Shown: positions 1-6,809, numbered from the stretch's first letter. The stretch: DNA of 8,726 nt from an uncultured Eubacteriales bacterium (GCA_900547745.1 URHT01000050.1:1-8726), one strand, 5' to 3'. Notes: a model not told the origin generated them from the letters alone. Program-made: numbers and translations.

Positions 1-1228
1 ACACCGCGTTCCATGTCAGCATGGGCTTCCCGCTGGTGGCGGAGTTGCCGAGCTTCACCACGGGGGCAGCAGGCGCCGACTTTGCGCAGTGCAGCGTGGC
101 ATTGGTCAGATCCTCGTTGCCTTCTTCAATAGTAATCTTCGCCCAGTCCGATGCTGTACCGTCATAATAGACGTCTGTAAGTTTAATGCAGTCCAGAAAT
201 GCACCATAGCAGATATTGGTCACACTGTCCGGAATGGTCACGTTGGTCAGCGACCGGTAACCGTCGAACGCATAGTCGCCGATGCTGGTCACGCCGTCCG
301 GAACTCTGAAGGTGCCATTTTGAATCTTTCCCGGATGGAGAATCGTAGTTTTCTGCTTATTGTATAACCCGCCATCAACGCTGCAATAATTTTTGTTTTC
401 TCGCGATACATTGATAGATGTACTACTGCCAGCGAAAGCGGCATCGCCGATACTGGTCACGCCGTCCGGTATCGTCACATTGGTTAGCCTGATGCAGCCT
501 AAAAATGCAAGGCTGCCGATGCTGGTCACGCTTTTGGGAATGATCACGCTGGTCAGGCTGGTGCAGTCAAAGAACGCAGAATCGCCGATCCTGTTCACGC
601 CGTCTGGAACTCTAAAGGCACCATTTTGAATCTTTCCCGGATGGAAAATCGTAGTTTTCTGCTTATCGTACAATCCGCCATCAACACTGCAATAATTTTT
701 GTTCTCTCGCGACACATTGACAGATGTACTACCGCCAGCGAAAGCGGCTTCGCCGATGCTGGTCACGCTGCCCGGAATAGTCACGCTTATCAGCGACGAA
801 CAGTATCCAAACGCATAGTCTCCAATACCTGTCACGCTATTTGGTATCGTCACACCGGTCAGCAGCGAGCAGCTCTCAAACGCAGCAAATCCTATGCTGA
901 TCACGCCGTCCGGAATGGACACACTTGTCAGGCTTATACAACCACCAAATGCACAATCACCGATGCTGGTCACGCCGTCCTTAATAACGACCGACTTTAC
1001 CTGTGAGCTGACGCTGCACCACGGTGTACCGTCCCACTCAAAGTCCGCCATGTCCCCCGTGCCGCTGATGGTCAGGGTGCCGTCATCGGACAGGCGCCAC
1101 GTCACGTTGTCGCCGCAGGTGCCGCTGTTAGCAGTCTCGGCGGCGTAGGCCGTGTCCACCAGCCCAAGCGGCAGCAGCGTGACGATCATCATGACCGCCA
1201 GCAGTATGGATGCGATTCGCTTTTTCAT
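1..1228 (-). CDS. Secreted BspA-type leucine-rich-repeat surface protein (3' end outside window)
   Basis: This is a partial gene: 409 codons are read from ATG at 1228 down to the window edge with no stop. Residues 1-29 form a signal peptide (MKKR, a hydrophobic core, cleavage near AYA-AE). Residues 36-70 match the N-cap seen in clostridial LRR proteins (SGTCGDNVTWRLSDDGTLTI). Residues 78-350 are LRR_5/BspA units of about 23 residues on the pattern SVTIPDGVTSIGDYAFxGC. They are interrupted twice by the family's hairpin-like NKNYxSVDGGLY insert (residues 172-200 and 274-302). The block ends with the usual cap VYYDGTASDWAKI (353-365), and from about 385 a fibronectin-III-like domain begins (APAAPVVKLG...LTWNAV). 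BspA-like proteins are cell-surface or secreted and several mediate host or matrix binding; the ligand here is unknown. The start is supported by AGGAGAGGAG about 8 nt upstream and a promoter at 1279-1306. GC content is lower than in the neighbouring operon. Confidence 0.93.
   Translation of the reverse strand, partial: MKKRIASILLAVMMIVTLLPLGLVDTAYAAETANSGTCGDNVTWRLSDDGTLTISGTGDMADFEWDGTPWCSVSSQVKSVVIKDGVTSIGDCAFGGCISLTSVSIPDGVISIGFAAFESCSLLTGVTIPNSVTGIGDYAFGYCSSLISVTIPGSVTSIGEAAFAGGSTSVNVSRENKNYCSVDGGLYDKQKTTIFHPGKIQNGAFRVPDGVNRIGDSAFFDCTSLTSVIIPKSVTSIGSLAFLGCIRLTNVTIPDGVTSIGDAAFAGSSTSINVSRENKNYCSVDGGLYNKQKTTILHPGKIQNGTFRVPDGVTSIGDYAFDGYRSLTNVTIPDSVTNICYGAFLDCIKLTDVYYDGTASDWAKITIEEGNEDLTNATLHCAKSAPAAPVVKLGNSATSGKPMLTWNAV
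290..745 (-). repeat. Internal duplication within the LRR gene (two copies, 306-bp offset)
   Basis: Bases 596-745 and 290-439 encode two nearly identical 50-residue blocks (residues 162-211 and 264-313), exactly 102 codons apart. Only five residues differ: G/S, V/I, D/N, F/L and A/T. The shared part includes SRENKNYCSVDGGLY and QKTTI-HPGKIQNG. The intervening LRR units are much less alike, so this block is a recent duplication or a gene-conversion target rather than ordinary LRR similarity. Confidence 0.85.
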
Positions 1229-1278
1229 GCGTATTCTCCTCTCCTTTTTTTCGCGCCGTTTCGCGCATATGATATACC

Positions 1279-1306
1279 ATTATACACTCCTTCCGCAAAA
1301 ATGCAA
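1279..1306 (-). promoter_or_regulatory. Sigma70-type promoter of the LRR gene
   Basis: On the minus strand, TTGCAT (1301-1306) and a perfect TATAAT (1279-1284) are separated by 16 bp. They lie about 50 bp upstream of the LRR start codon. The 5' leader would be about 45 nt and contains the AGGAGAGGAG ribosome site. Confidence 0.7.
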
Positions 1307-1400
1307 TAGCTCTCCACCTGTTCAGCCGAAATTCTTCGCAAAACGGCAGATCCTTCCTGCGGCCCCCGCAACATTTCCCACACACGGGGCGGAACGGTGA

Positions 1401-1430
1401 TTGACGGGGCGGCGGCTCATTGTGTATAAT
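1401..1430 (+). promoter_or_regulatory. Sigma70-type promoter of the one-carbon operon
   Basis: TTGACG (1401-1406) and a perfect TATAAT (1425-1430) are separated by 18 bp, 47 bp upstream of fhs. The predicted leader is only about 40 nt, too short for a folate or ZTP riboswitch. Control of this operon is therefore more likely at initiation. No operator palindrome stands out next to it. Confidence 0.72.
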
Positions 1431-1477
1431 GTTGGGCAGAATATGTACAGCGCGGCACGGCGCAGGGAGGATGCAGC

Positions 1478-3286
1478 ATGGAGATACGATTCACAGACGG
1501 CAGCTATACGGACGGCGCGGGCCGGGTCATGCTGGATCCCACCGTCTACCCGGACTGGCAGATCGGCGCGGCGGCGGAAAAGTCGCTGCCGCCGGTGGAC
1601 GAGTTCCGCCGCAGGCTGGGCCTGCTGCCGGAGGAGCTGATCCCCCACGGCAAAACGCCCAAGCTGGACTTCCTGCGCGTCATGGAGCGCCTGCAAGACC
1701 GCCCCGACGGCAAGTACATCGAGGTCACGGCCATCACCCCCACGCCGCTGGGCGAGGGCAAATCCACCACGTCGCTGGGGCTTATTGAGGGTCTGGGACG
1801 GCTGGGCAAAAATGTAGGCGGCTGCCTGCGTCAGCCCTCCGGCGGCCCCACCATGAATGTCAAGGGCACCGCTGCCGGCGGCGGCAACGCCCTGCTCATC
1901 CCCATGACCGAGTTCTCGCTGGGCCTGACCGGCGACATCAACGACATCATGAACGCCCACAATCTGGCCATGACGGCGCTGAACGCCCGGATGCAGCACG
2001 AGCGCAACTACGACGACGCCCAGCTGGCCCAGCGCGGCCTGCGCCGTCTGGATATCGACCCGGCGCGGGTGCAGTGGAGCTTCGTGCTGGACTTCTGCTG
2101 TCAGGCGCTGCGGAAAATGCATATCGGCGGCGACGGGCGGCTGGACGGCTACCCCATGGACACCTGCGCCAATATCGCCGTCAGCTCCGAGCTGATGGCC
2201 ATTCTGGCCGTGGCCCGCGACCTGCCGGATCTGCGCCGCCGCATCGGCGATATCGTGCTGGCCTACGACAGACAGGGCCGCCCCGTGACCACCGAGGAGC
2301 TGGAGGTGGCGGGGGCCATGACGGCGTGGATGCGCAATACCATCAATCCCACGCTGTGCTACACCGTGGAGCACCAACCGGTGCTGGTACACGCGGGGCC
2401 CTTCGCCAACATCGCCATCGGCCAGTCGTCGGTGATCGGCGACCGGCTGGGCGTGAAGCTGTTCGACTACCATGTGACCGAGTCCGGCTTTGCCGCCGAC
2501 ATCGGATTTGAGAAATTCTGGAACGTGAAGTGCCGCCTGTCCGGCCTGAAGCCGGACGTGTCGGTGCTGGTGGCCACCGTCCGCGCCCTGAAGATGCACG
2601 GCGGCGGGCCGGAGGTCATCCCCGGCCGTCCCCTGCCGGACGCCTACACGCGGGAGGATCTGACCCTGCTGGAGCGGGGCTGCGCCAACCTGCTGCACCA
2701 TGTAGAGACGATCCGCAAGTCCGGCGTCACGCCGGTGGTGTGCCTGAACCGCTTCCACACCGACACAGACGCGGAGCTGACGCTGGTGCGCCGGGTCTGC
2801 GCGGCCCACGGCGTGCGCTGCGCCGTGTCCGAGCACTGGCGCTATGGCGGCGCGGGGGCGGAGGAGCTGTCCCGCGCCGTGCTGGACGCCTGCGAGGAGC
2901 CGTCGGATTTCCGGCCTCTGTATCCGGACGGCATGCCCCTGCGGCAGCGGGTGGAGCGCATCGCACGGGAGGTCTACGGCGCCGACGGCGTGGACTGGTC
3001 GCCGCTGGCGGCGGAGAAGGCCGCCCGGTTCGAGAGCGACCCCCGGTACGCCGGGTACTGCACCATGATGGTCAAGACCCACCTGTCCCTGTCCCACGAC
3101 CCCGCGCTGAAGGGGGTGCCCACCGGCTGGCGTCTGCCGGTGCGGGACGTGCTGGAGTACAGCGGCGCACGGTTCCTGTGCCCCGTGGCCGGCGGCATCT
3201 CCATGATGCCGGGCACCGGCTCCGATCCCGCCTACCGCCGGGTGGACGTGGACACGGCCACCGGTCAGGTCACCGGCCTGTTTTGA
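1478..3286 (+). CDS. fhs: Formate--tetrahydrofolate ligase (10-formyl-THF synthetase), divergent
   Basis: Catalyses formate + ATP + tetrahydrofolate to 10-formyltetrahydrofolate in the cytoplasm, the entry step of formate into C1 metabolism. The protein is 602 residues, somewhat longer than the usual ~555 of bacterial enzymes because of its N-terminus. The P-loop is ITPTPLGEGKSTT (86-98), the spelling typical of the synthetase domain of eukaryotic C1-THF synthase rather than bacterial TPAGEGKTT. Also visible are RQPSGGPT (118-125), HAGPFANIA (305-313), the second family signature VATVRALKMHGG (365-376), SEHWRYGG (451-458), KTHLSLS (533-539) and the C-terminal GLF. The first signature, normally G-[LIVM]-KGGAAGGGY, reads NVKGTAAGGGN (127-137), with three changes. 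A segment after HER (174-176) is short, as in bacteria. The start is chosen on GGGAGG spaced 8-10 nt upstream. It is first in the operon; fchA starts 14 nt after its stop. The reaction is very likely, though kinetics or cofactor use may differ. Confidence 0.94.
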   Translation: MEIRFTDGSYTDGAGRVMLDPTVYPDWQIGAAAEKSLPPVDEFRRRLGLLPEELIPHGKTPKLDFLRVMERLQDRPDGKYIEVTAITPTPLGEGKSTTSLGLIEGLGRLGKNVGGCLRQPSGGPTMNVKGTAAGGGNALLIPMTEFSLGLTGDINDIMNAHNLAMTALNARMQHERNYDDAQLAQRGLRRLDIDPARVQWSFVLDFCCQALRKMHIGGDGRLDGYPMDTCANIAVSSELMAILAVARDLPDLRRRIGDIVLAYDRQGRPVTTEELEVAGAMTAWMRNTINPTLCYTVEHQPVLVHAGPFANIAIGQSSVIGDRLGVKLFDYHVTESGFAADIGFEKFWNVKCRLSGLKPDVSVLVATVRALKMHGGGPEVIPGRPLPDAYTREDLTLLERGCANLLHHVETIRKSGVTPVVCLNRFHTDTDAELTLVRRVCAAHGVRCAVSEHWRYGGAGAEELSRAVLDACEEPSDFRPLYPDGMPLRQRVERIAREVYGADGVDWSPLAAEKAARFESDPRYAGYCTMMVKTHLSLSHDPALKGVPTGWRLPVRDVLEYSGARFLCPVAGGISMMPGTGSDPAYRRVDVDTATGQVTGLF

Positions 3287-3300
3287 GAGAGGAGCGGCTT

Positions 3301-3912
3301 ATGGACGATACATTGCGCAGCTGCCGGGAATTTACGGCGGTGCTGGCCTCTGCGGCTCCCACGCCGGGGGGCGGCGGCGCGGCGGCGCTGACCGCCGCCA
3401 TCGGCACGGCGCTGGGCGGCATGGTGGCCAGTCTGACTACAGGCAAAAGGGCCTATGTATCCGTGGAAAATGAGATACGGCAGCTACTGTCAACGACAAC
3501 AGCTTTACAGGAAGATCTGCTGGATCAGGTGGCGGCGGACGCCGAGGGCTTCCTGCCGCTGGCGGCGGTATACGCCCTGCCCAAGGACGATCCCGGCCGG
3601 GCGGCAAGGCTGCTGCGGGCGTCGGAGGACGCCTGCGCCGTGCCCCTGCGGATCATGGAGCTGTGCGTGGCGGCGCTGGACGCCGCCGGACGTCTGGCGG
3701 ACATCGGCTCCCGTCTGGCGGTGTCCGACGCCGGGTGCGCCGCCGCCATTCTGGGCGGCGCGCTGCGGGCGGCGTCCCTGAACGTACTGGTGAACACAAA
3801 GGCCATGGGCGCGGCGGGCGCACCGCTGACGGAGCGGTGTCTTGCCCTGCTGGCACAGGGCGAAGCGGCGTCCGACGCCGTATTCACGCGGGTGAAGAAC
3901 CGCCTGCTGTAA
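3301..3912 (+). CDS. fchA: Methenyl-THF cyclohydrolase, cyclodeaminase/cyclohydrolase (FTCD_C) family
   Basis: The 203-residue protein has the stand-alone FTCD_C fold. In this genetic setting it is best read as FchA, which interconverts 10-formyl-THF and 5,10-methenyl-THF. Diagnostic segments are PTPGGGGAAALTAAIG (near residues 20-35), the MVASLTTGK helix, AADAEGFLPLAAVYALPKDD (near 78-97), a helix with AVPLRIMELC, and SDAGCAAAILGGALRAAS followed by LNVLVNTK. The same fold in formiminotransferase-cyclodeaminase acts on 5-formimino-THF. There is no formiminotransferase domain or histidine-degradation gene here, so the cyclohydrolase role is favoured. The frame stays open far upstream inside fhs, but the ATG at 3301 has AGAGAGGAG at the right distance and starts the family's N-terminus. 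The gene order fhs-fchA-folD is that of the methyl-branch cluster of acetogens such as Acetobacterium woodii. The stop TAA overlaps the ribosome site of folD. Confidence 0.9.
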   Translation: MDDTLRSCREFTAVLASAAPTPGGGGAAALTAAIGTALGGMVASLTTGKRAYVSVENEIRQLLSTTTALQEDLLDQVAADAEGFLPLAAVYALPKDDPGRAARLLRASEDACAVPLRIMELCVAALDAAGRLADIGSRLAVSDAGCAAAILGGALRAASLNVLVNTKAMGAAGAPLTERCLALLAQGEAASDAVFTRVKNRLL

Positions 3913-3925
3913 GGAGGGACGGCCT

Positions 3926-4795
3926 ATGGCAAGACTGCTGACGGGCAGAGAAGCGGCGGCGGCGCTGACTGCGGAGCTGCGGGAGCGGGCAGCGGCGCTG
4001 GCCCTGCGGAACGTGACGCCCCGGCTGGCGATCCTGCGCTGCGGCGAGAACGAAGCGGACGGCGCGTACCTGCGGGGCGCGCTGAAGCGGGGCGCGCTGT
4101 GCGGCGTGGACGTGGCGGTGCGCACCCTGCCGGAGACTGTGTCACGGCAGGCGCTGCTGGACGCCATCGACGCCGTCAACGGCGACGCATCCGTCCACGG
4201 GTGCCTACTGCTGCGGCCCCTGCCGCCCCATCTGCGGGACGCGGAGGCGGAGATCTGCGGCCGGCTCCTGCCGGAGAAGGACGTGGACGGCATGACGGAC
4301 ATCTCTGCCGCCGGTGTCTATCTGGGCCGCGACCAGGGCTTCGCCCCCTGCACGGCGGAGGCGGTGACGGTGATGCTGGACTACTATCATATCGACTGCG
4401 CCGGAAAGCGGGCGGTGGTCATTGGGCGCTCCCCGGTGGTGGGACGGCCCGCGGCCATGCTGCTGCTGGCGCGGAACGCCACGGTGACGGTGTGCCACAC
4501 CGGGACTGTTGACCTGCCCGCCGTCACCCGGACGGCGGACATCATCGTAACGGCGGCAGGCGCGGCGGGCAGCCTGACGGCGGCCCACGTCCGGCCCGGA
4601 CAGACGGTCATCGACGTGTCCGTCAACTGGGACGCGGCGCGGAACGCCATGGTGGGCGACGCGGACGCCGGTGCGGCGTCCGTGGTGGCCGCCATCACCC
4701 CGGTACCCGGCGGCGTGGGCGCGGTGACATCCACGGTGCTGATGCGCCATGTGCTCCGGGCGGCGGAGCGCGGAACGGAAGGAGGATGCCTGTGA
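3926..4795 (+). CDS. folD: Methylene-THF dehydrogenase (FolD family) lacking the cyclohydrolase Lys and Gln
   Basis: The protein has 289 residues, the normal FolD length. Usual FolD is bifunctional: NAD(P)-dependent 5,10-methylene-THF dehydrogenase plus 5,10-methenyl-THF cyclohydrolase. Dehydrogenase features are present: GEN near 40-42, Tyr48, KDVDG (118-122, including the conserved Asp), PCT (141-143), the Rossmann loop VVIGRSPVVGRP (164-175), ADIIVTAAG, VIDVSVN and ITPVPGGVG (257-265). An ungapped alignment of GENEADGAYLRGALKR with the E. coli segment YVASKRK puts Ala52 where the catalytic Lys should be (E. coli K54, human K56). In GCLLLRPLP, Leu95 replaces the Gln of the family VQLPLP motif (human Q100). 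In the human enzyme both residues are needed for cyclohydrolase activity, so this copy is inferred to be dehydrogenase only, with FchA next door supplying the other step. The GRSPVVG loop resembles NADP-using members. AAGGAGGG lies 7 nt before the start. The stop overlaps the next gene's start by four bases. Confidence 0.93.
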   Translation: MARLLTGREAAAALTAELRERAAALALRNVTPRLAILRCGENEADGAYLRGALKRGALCGVDVAVRTLPETVSRQALLDAIDAVNGDASVHGCLLLRPLPPHLRDAEAEICGRLLPEKDVDGMTDISAAGVYLGRDQGFAPCTAEAVTVMLDYYHIDCAGKRAVVIGRSPVVGRPAAMLLLARNATVTVCHTGTVDLPAVTRTADIIVTAAGAAGSLTAAHVRPGQTVIDVSVNWDAARNAMVGDADAGAASVVAAITPVPGGVGAVTSTVLMRHVLRAAERGTEGGCL

Positions 4796-5604
4796 ATCTG
4801 TTTACCCCGGCGGAAGCGGCGGCCAGCTACGCCGCCGCAGGCGCGGCGAAAACGCGCCAGCCCATCTGGCGGCTGCTGCTCCTCAGCGTACTGGCGGGCA
4901 TGCTCATCGGCTTTCCCGTCTGCGTGACGAACATGGCCTGCTACGGATTGGAAAACCCCAGTCTGGTGCGCATCACGGCAGGCGTGCTGTTCGCCTTCGG
5001 TCTGGGCACGGTGGTGCTGACCGGCGCGGAGCTGTTCACCGGCAACACGCTCATCGTCATCAGCGTGCTGGACAGACAGGCCACGGTGGGCGGCATGCTG
5101 CGCAATTGGCTCATCGTCTATGCCGGCAATTTCCTCGGCTCCCTGCTGGTGGCCGGTATCTGCGCCCGCTTCGGCTGGCTGGGCAGCGGCGGACTGGCCG
5201 CGTTTTCCCTGCGGCTGGCGGTGACAAAGATGACCATGCCCTTTGAAAACGCCTTTTTCATGGGCGTGCTGTGCAACATACTGGTGACGCTGGCGGTGCT
5301 GCTGAGTCTGTCCGCCAAGGATGTGGCGGGCCGCTTTCTGGGCGCGTGGGTGCCGGTGATGTTCTTTGTGGTGGCGGGCTTCAGTCACTCCATCGCAGAC
5401 ATGACCTACTGCGCGCTGGGCCTGTTCGGCAAGACCGTTCCCGCCGCCGCGCAGGCGGCCGCGCAGATGGGCGTCGACCTGACGGCCCTGACGTGGGGGC
5501 GCTATTTCCTGGGCAATATGCTGCCGGTGACGCTGGGCAATCTGCTGGGCGGCCTGCTGGTGGGCGCCGGTGCATGGTGCTGCCACCTGCGCCGCGCCAA
5601 ATAG
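4792..5604 (+). CDS. Formate/nitrite transporter (FNT) family channel
   Basis: An integral membrane protein of 270 residues with about six hydrophobic helices (near 26-45, 60-80, 105-124, 152-173, 183-205 and 237-262). FNT proteins are pentameric channels for small monovalent anions. Family marks are AGMLIG (35-40), ELFTGN (80-85, the omega-loop region), Lys146, GVLCNILVTLAVLLS (158-172), a central GFSHSIADM (196-204) and GNMLPVTLGNLLGG (241-254). The central His199, equivalent to FocA His209, is kept, but the usual FEHSIANM reads FSHSIADM, so Glu becomes Ser and Asn becomes Asp. Placement directly after three formate-fixing genes makes formate the likely substrate; nitrite, hydrosulfide or other weak acids cannot be excluded. 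GTG at 4792 is preferred because GGAGG at 4781-4785 sits 6 nt upstream; an in-frame ATG at 4786 abuts the ribosome site. The GTGA overlap with the folD stop implies translational coupling. Confidence 0.9.
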   Translation: MNLFTPAEAAASYAAAGAAKTRQPIWRLLLLSVLAGMLIGFPVCVTNMACYGLENPSLVRITAGVLFAFGLGTVVLTGAELFTGNTLIVISVLDRQATVGGMLRNWLIVYAGNFLGSLLVAGICARFGWLGSGGLAAFSLRLAVTKMTMPFENAFFMGVLCNILVTLAVLLSLSAKDVAGRFLGAWVPVMFFVVAGFSHSIADMTYCALGLFGKTVPAAAQAAAQMGVDLTALTWGRYFLGNMLPVTLGNLLGGLLVGAGAWCCHLRRAK

Positions 5605-5626
5605 TACATAGTACATCGGAGGATAC

Positions 5627-6364
5627 ATGAATCTCTTTTTGAAACTGGCCTATCTGTTTTTCATCGGCTCCGTGCTGGGCTGGGTGCTGGAGCTGTTCTA
5701 CCGCCGCTTCATCTCCGGCGCCAATCCGGAGCGCAAGTGGATCAACCCCGGCTTCTGCGTGGGGCCCTATGTGCCGCTGTACGGCTCCGGTCTGTGCATC
5801 CTGTACCTGCTGGCGTCCTTCGGGGACGCCCACGGCACAGGCACCGCCGGCGGCAAGGTGCTGCTCATCGCCGGTATGGCCCTGAGCATGACGGCTATCG
5901 AGTATATCGCCGGCCTGATGTCGCTGAAGCTCATGCACATCCGGCTGTGGGATTACAGCAGCCAGTGGGGCAACATACAGGGCCTGATCTGCCCGCAGTT
6001 CTCGCTGATCTGGGCGGCGGCCAGCGCCGGGTACTACTTTCTGGTGCATCCCCACATCCTCGACGCGCTGAAGTGGCTCTCGGAGAATCTGGCGTTCTCC
6101 TTTGTGATCGGATACTTCTTCGGCGTGTTCACCATCGACGTGGTGTACTCCGCGCACCTGCTGACCCGCATCCGCCAGTTCGCCAAGGAGAACGAGGTGG
6201 ACATCAAGGTCGAGCGGCTCAAGTCCCTGATCCGCAGCCGGCAGGACGAGCGGCGCGAGAAGGCCAACTTCCTGTTCGCCTTCCGCTCCAGCCACTCGCT
6301 GGCTGAGCATCTGCGTGAGGCGCAGGAGGCCTGGGAGGAGCGCCGCAGGGTCGAGAAAAAGTGA
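5627..6364 (+). CDS. CmpB-like membrane protein (putative ABC-transporter type IV family, PF06541-like)
   Basis: 245 residues with about five hydrophobic segments (roughly 4-23, 48-66, 78-99, 121-140 and 153-177) and a charged, probably cytoplasmic tail (180-245) rich in Arg, Glu and Lys that may form a helix. Features typical of the family are GWVLELFYRR (18-27), NPGFCVGPYVPLYGSG (40-55), IEYIAG (91-96) and LWDYSSQWGNIQG (107-119), followed by a Ser/Trp-containing helix. The family is widespread in Firmicutes and is named a putative ABC permease, but no ATPase or binding protein lies nearby and its function is not established. It is 22 nt downstream of the FNT gene with CGGAGG 4 nt before the ATG, in the same operon. 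The short gap contains a tandem AGTACAT pair. A role in formate metabolism is not implied by its sequence. Confidence 0.82.
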   Translation: MNLFLKLAYLFFIGSVLGWVLELFYRRFISGANPERKWINPGFCVGPYVPLYGSGLCILYLLASFGDAHGTGTAGGKVLLIAGMALSMTAIEYIAGLMSLKLMHIRLWDYSSQWGNIQGLICPQFSLIWAAASAGYYFLVHPHILDALKWLSENLAFSFVIGYFFGVFTIDVVYSAHLLTRIRQFAKENEVDIKVERLKSLIRSRQDERREKANFLFAFRSSHSLAEHLREAQEAWEERRRVEKK

Positions 6365-6394
6365 CGGAACACACTTATATAGGAGGTATGTAAA

Positions 6395-6685
6395 GTGGAT
6401 AACATTTACAGCAAGAAGCCGGAGGAATGCCGGTATTCCTTCACGCAGCACACGGCCTGCGAGTTTTTCCCCTGTCACAAGACGGCCCATCCGGAGGACT
6501 TCAACTGCCTGTTCTGCTACTGTCCGCTGTACACGCTGGGCAGTCACTGCGGCGGGCGCTTCGTCTATCTGGACAACGGCGTGAAGGACTGCTCCGGCTG
6601 TCTGGTGCCCCACGGGCGGGGCAGCTACAGCTACATCATGAAAAAGTACCCGGAGCTGATGGAGCTGGCCAAGAAAAACCGCTGA
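6395..6685 (+). CDS. Small cysteine-rich, probable metal-binding protein (PF04071-like)
   Basis: A 96-residue protein with nine cysteines (12, 22, 27, 38, 41, 43, 52, 66 and 69) and conserved-looking histidines (28, 51, 73). The order CEFFPCH, FNCLFCYCPLY, GSHCGG, KDCSGCLVPH and a C-terminal YxYIMKKYPEL matches my recollection of the cysteine-rich small domain family found in clostridia and methanogens, sometimes fused to or near cobalamin genes. Metal or Fe-S binding is inferred from the Cys pattern; no enzymatic role is known. The start is GTG at 6395, 8 nt after AGGAGG (6381-6386). An ATG lying between them (6388) is followed at once by TAA and cannot be used. It is the last gene of the operon, 30 nt after the CmpB-like gene and about 80 nt before the terminator. 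Confidence 0.85.
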   Translation: MDNIYSKKPEECRYSFTQHTACEFFPCHKTAHPEDFNCLFCYCPLYTLGSHCGGRFVYLDNGVKDCSGCLVPHGRGSYSYIMKKYPELMELAKKNR

Positions 6686-6768
6686 AATTGCCCTGAAAAA
6701 ACATGAAATAGCCATGAAATATGGCTGAAATAAACTGAAATATCGGAAATAAGCTGAAATATTGAAAA
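6683..6768 (+). repeat. Phased short repeat: about nine TGAAAT motifs at 8-11 bp spacing
   Basis: Starting at the stop codon of the Cys-rich gene, TGAAA-type motifs begin at 6683, 6694, 6704, 6715, 6726, 6736, 6745 (GGAAAT), 6755 and 6763. Intervals are 11, 10, 11, 11, 10, 9, 10 and 8. The A-runs therefore recur about once per helical turn, the arrangement that gives intrinsically curved DNA. The sequence between motifs varies, so this is not a simple tandem duplication. It ends in the terminator. Confidence 0.7.
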
Positions 6769-6809
6769 TAAAAATGTCCCGGCGGCGGCGCCGGGACATT
6801 TTTATTTTC
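6764..6809. terminator. Perfect 20-bp bidirectional Rho-independent terminator
   Basis: The left arm 6764-6783 and right arm 6790-6809 are exactly complementary over 20 bp, with a 6-nt loop (GGCGGC). The GC core GTCCCGGC is flanked by A-rich sequence on the left and TTTTTATTTT on the right, so both strands yield a stem followed by a U-run. On the plus strand it ends the fhs operon. On the minus strand it would serve a gene arriving from the right, and the remnant frame at 6802-6963 has its stop codon inside the arm. Confidence 0.93.

Noticed and set aside
1431..1477. ZTP (pfl) or tetrahydrofolate riboswitch ahead of fhs
   Set aside because: The leader from the predicted start is about 40 nt and shows neither the conserved pfl core nor the THF riboswitch architecture.
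1322..3097. 591-codon minus-strand open frame
   Set aside because: It is antisense to fhs, low-complexity and rich in His, Gln, Gly and Arg, with no domain. It arises from GC-rich third positions of the real gene.
2530..3300. A 460-residue version of the cyclohydrolase starting inside fhs
   Set aside because: The extra N-terminus is out-of-frame fhs sequence (Arg/Gly/Pro-rich). The FTCD_C domain begins at 3301 with its own ribosome site.
3301..3912. Histidine-degradation cyclodeaminase (formimino-THF)
   Set aside because: No formiminotransferase domain or hut gene is nearby, and the order fhs-fchA-folD fits a cyclohydrolase.
4786..4791. ATG start for the FNT gene at 4786
   Set aside because: The ATG directly abuts GGAGG with no spacer. 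GTG at 4792 has a 6-nt spacer and a GTGA overlap. The difference is two residues.
5381..6799. 472-codon minus-strand open frame, and a similar 413-codon frame at 4387-5628
   Set aside because: Both lie antisense to well supported membrane-protein genes, lack plausible ribosome sites and show no recognisable domain.
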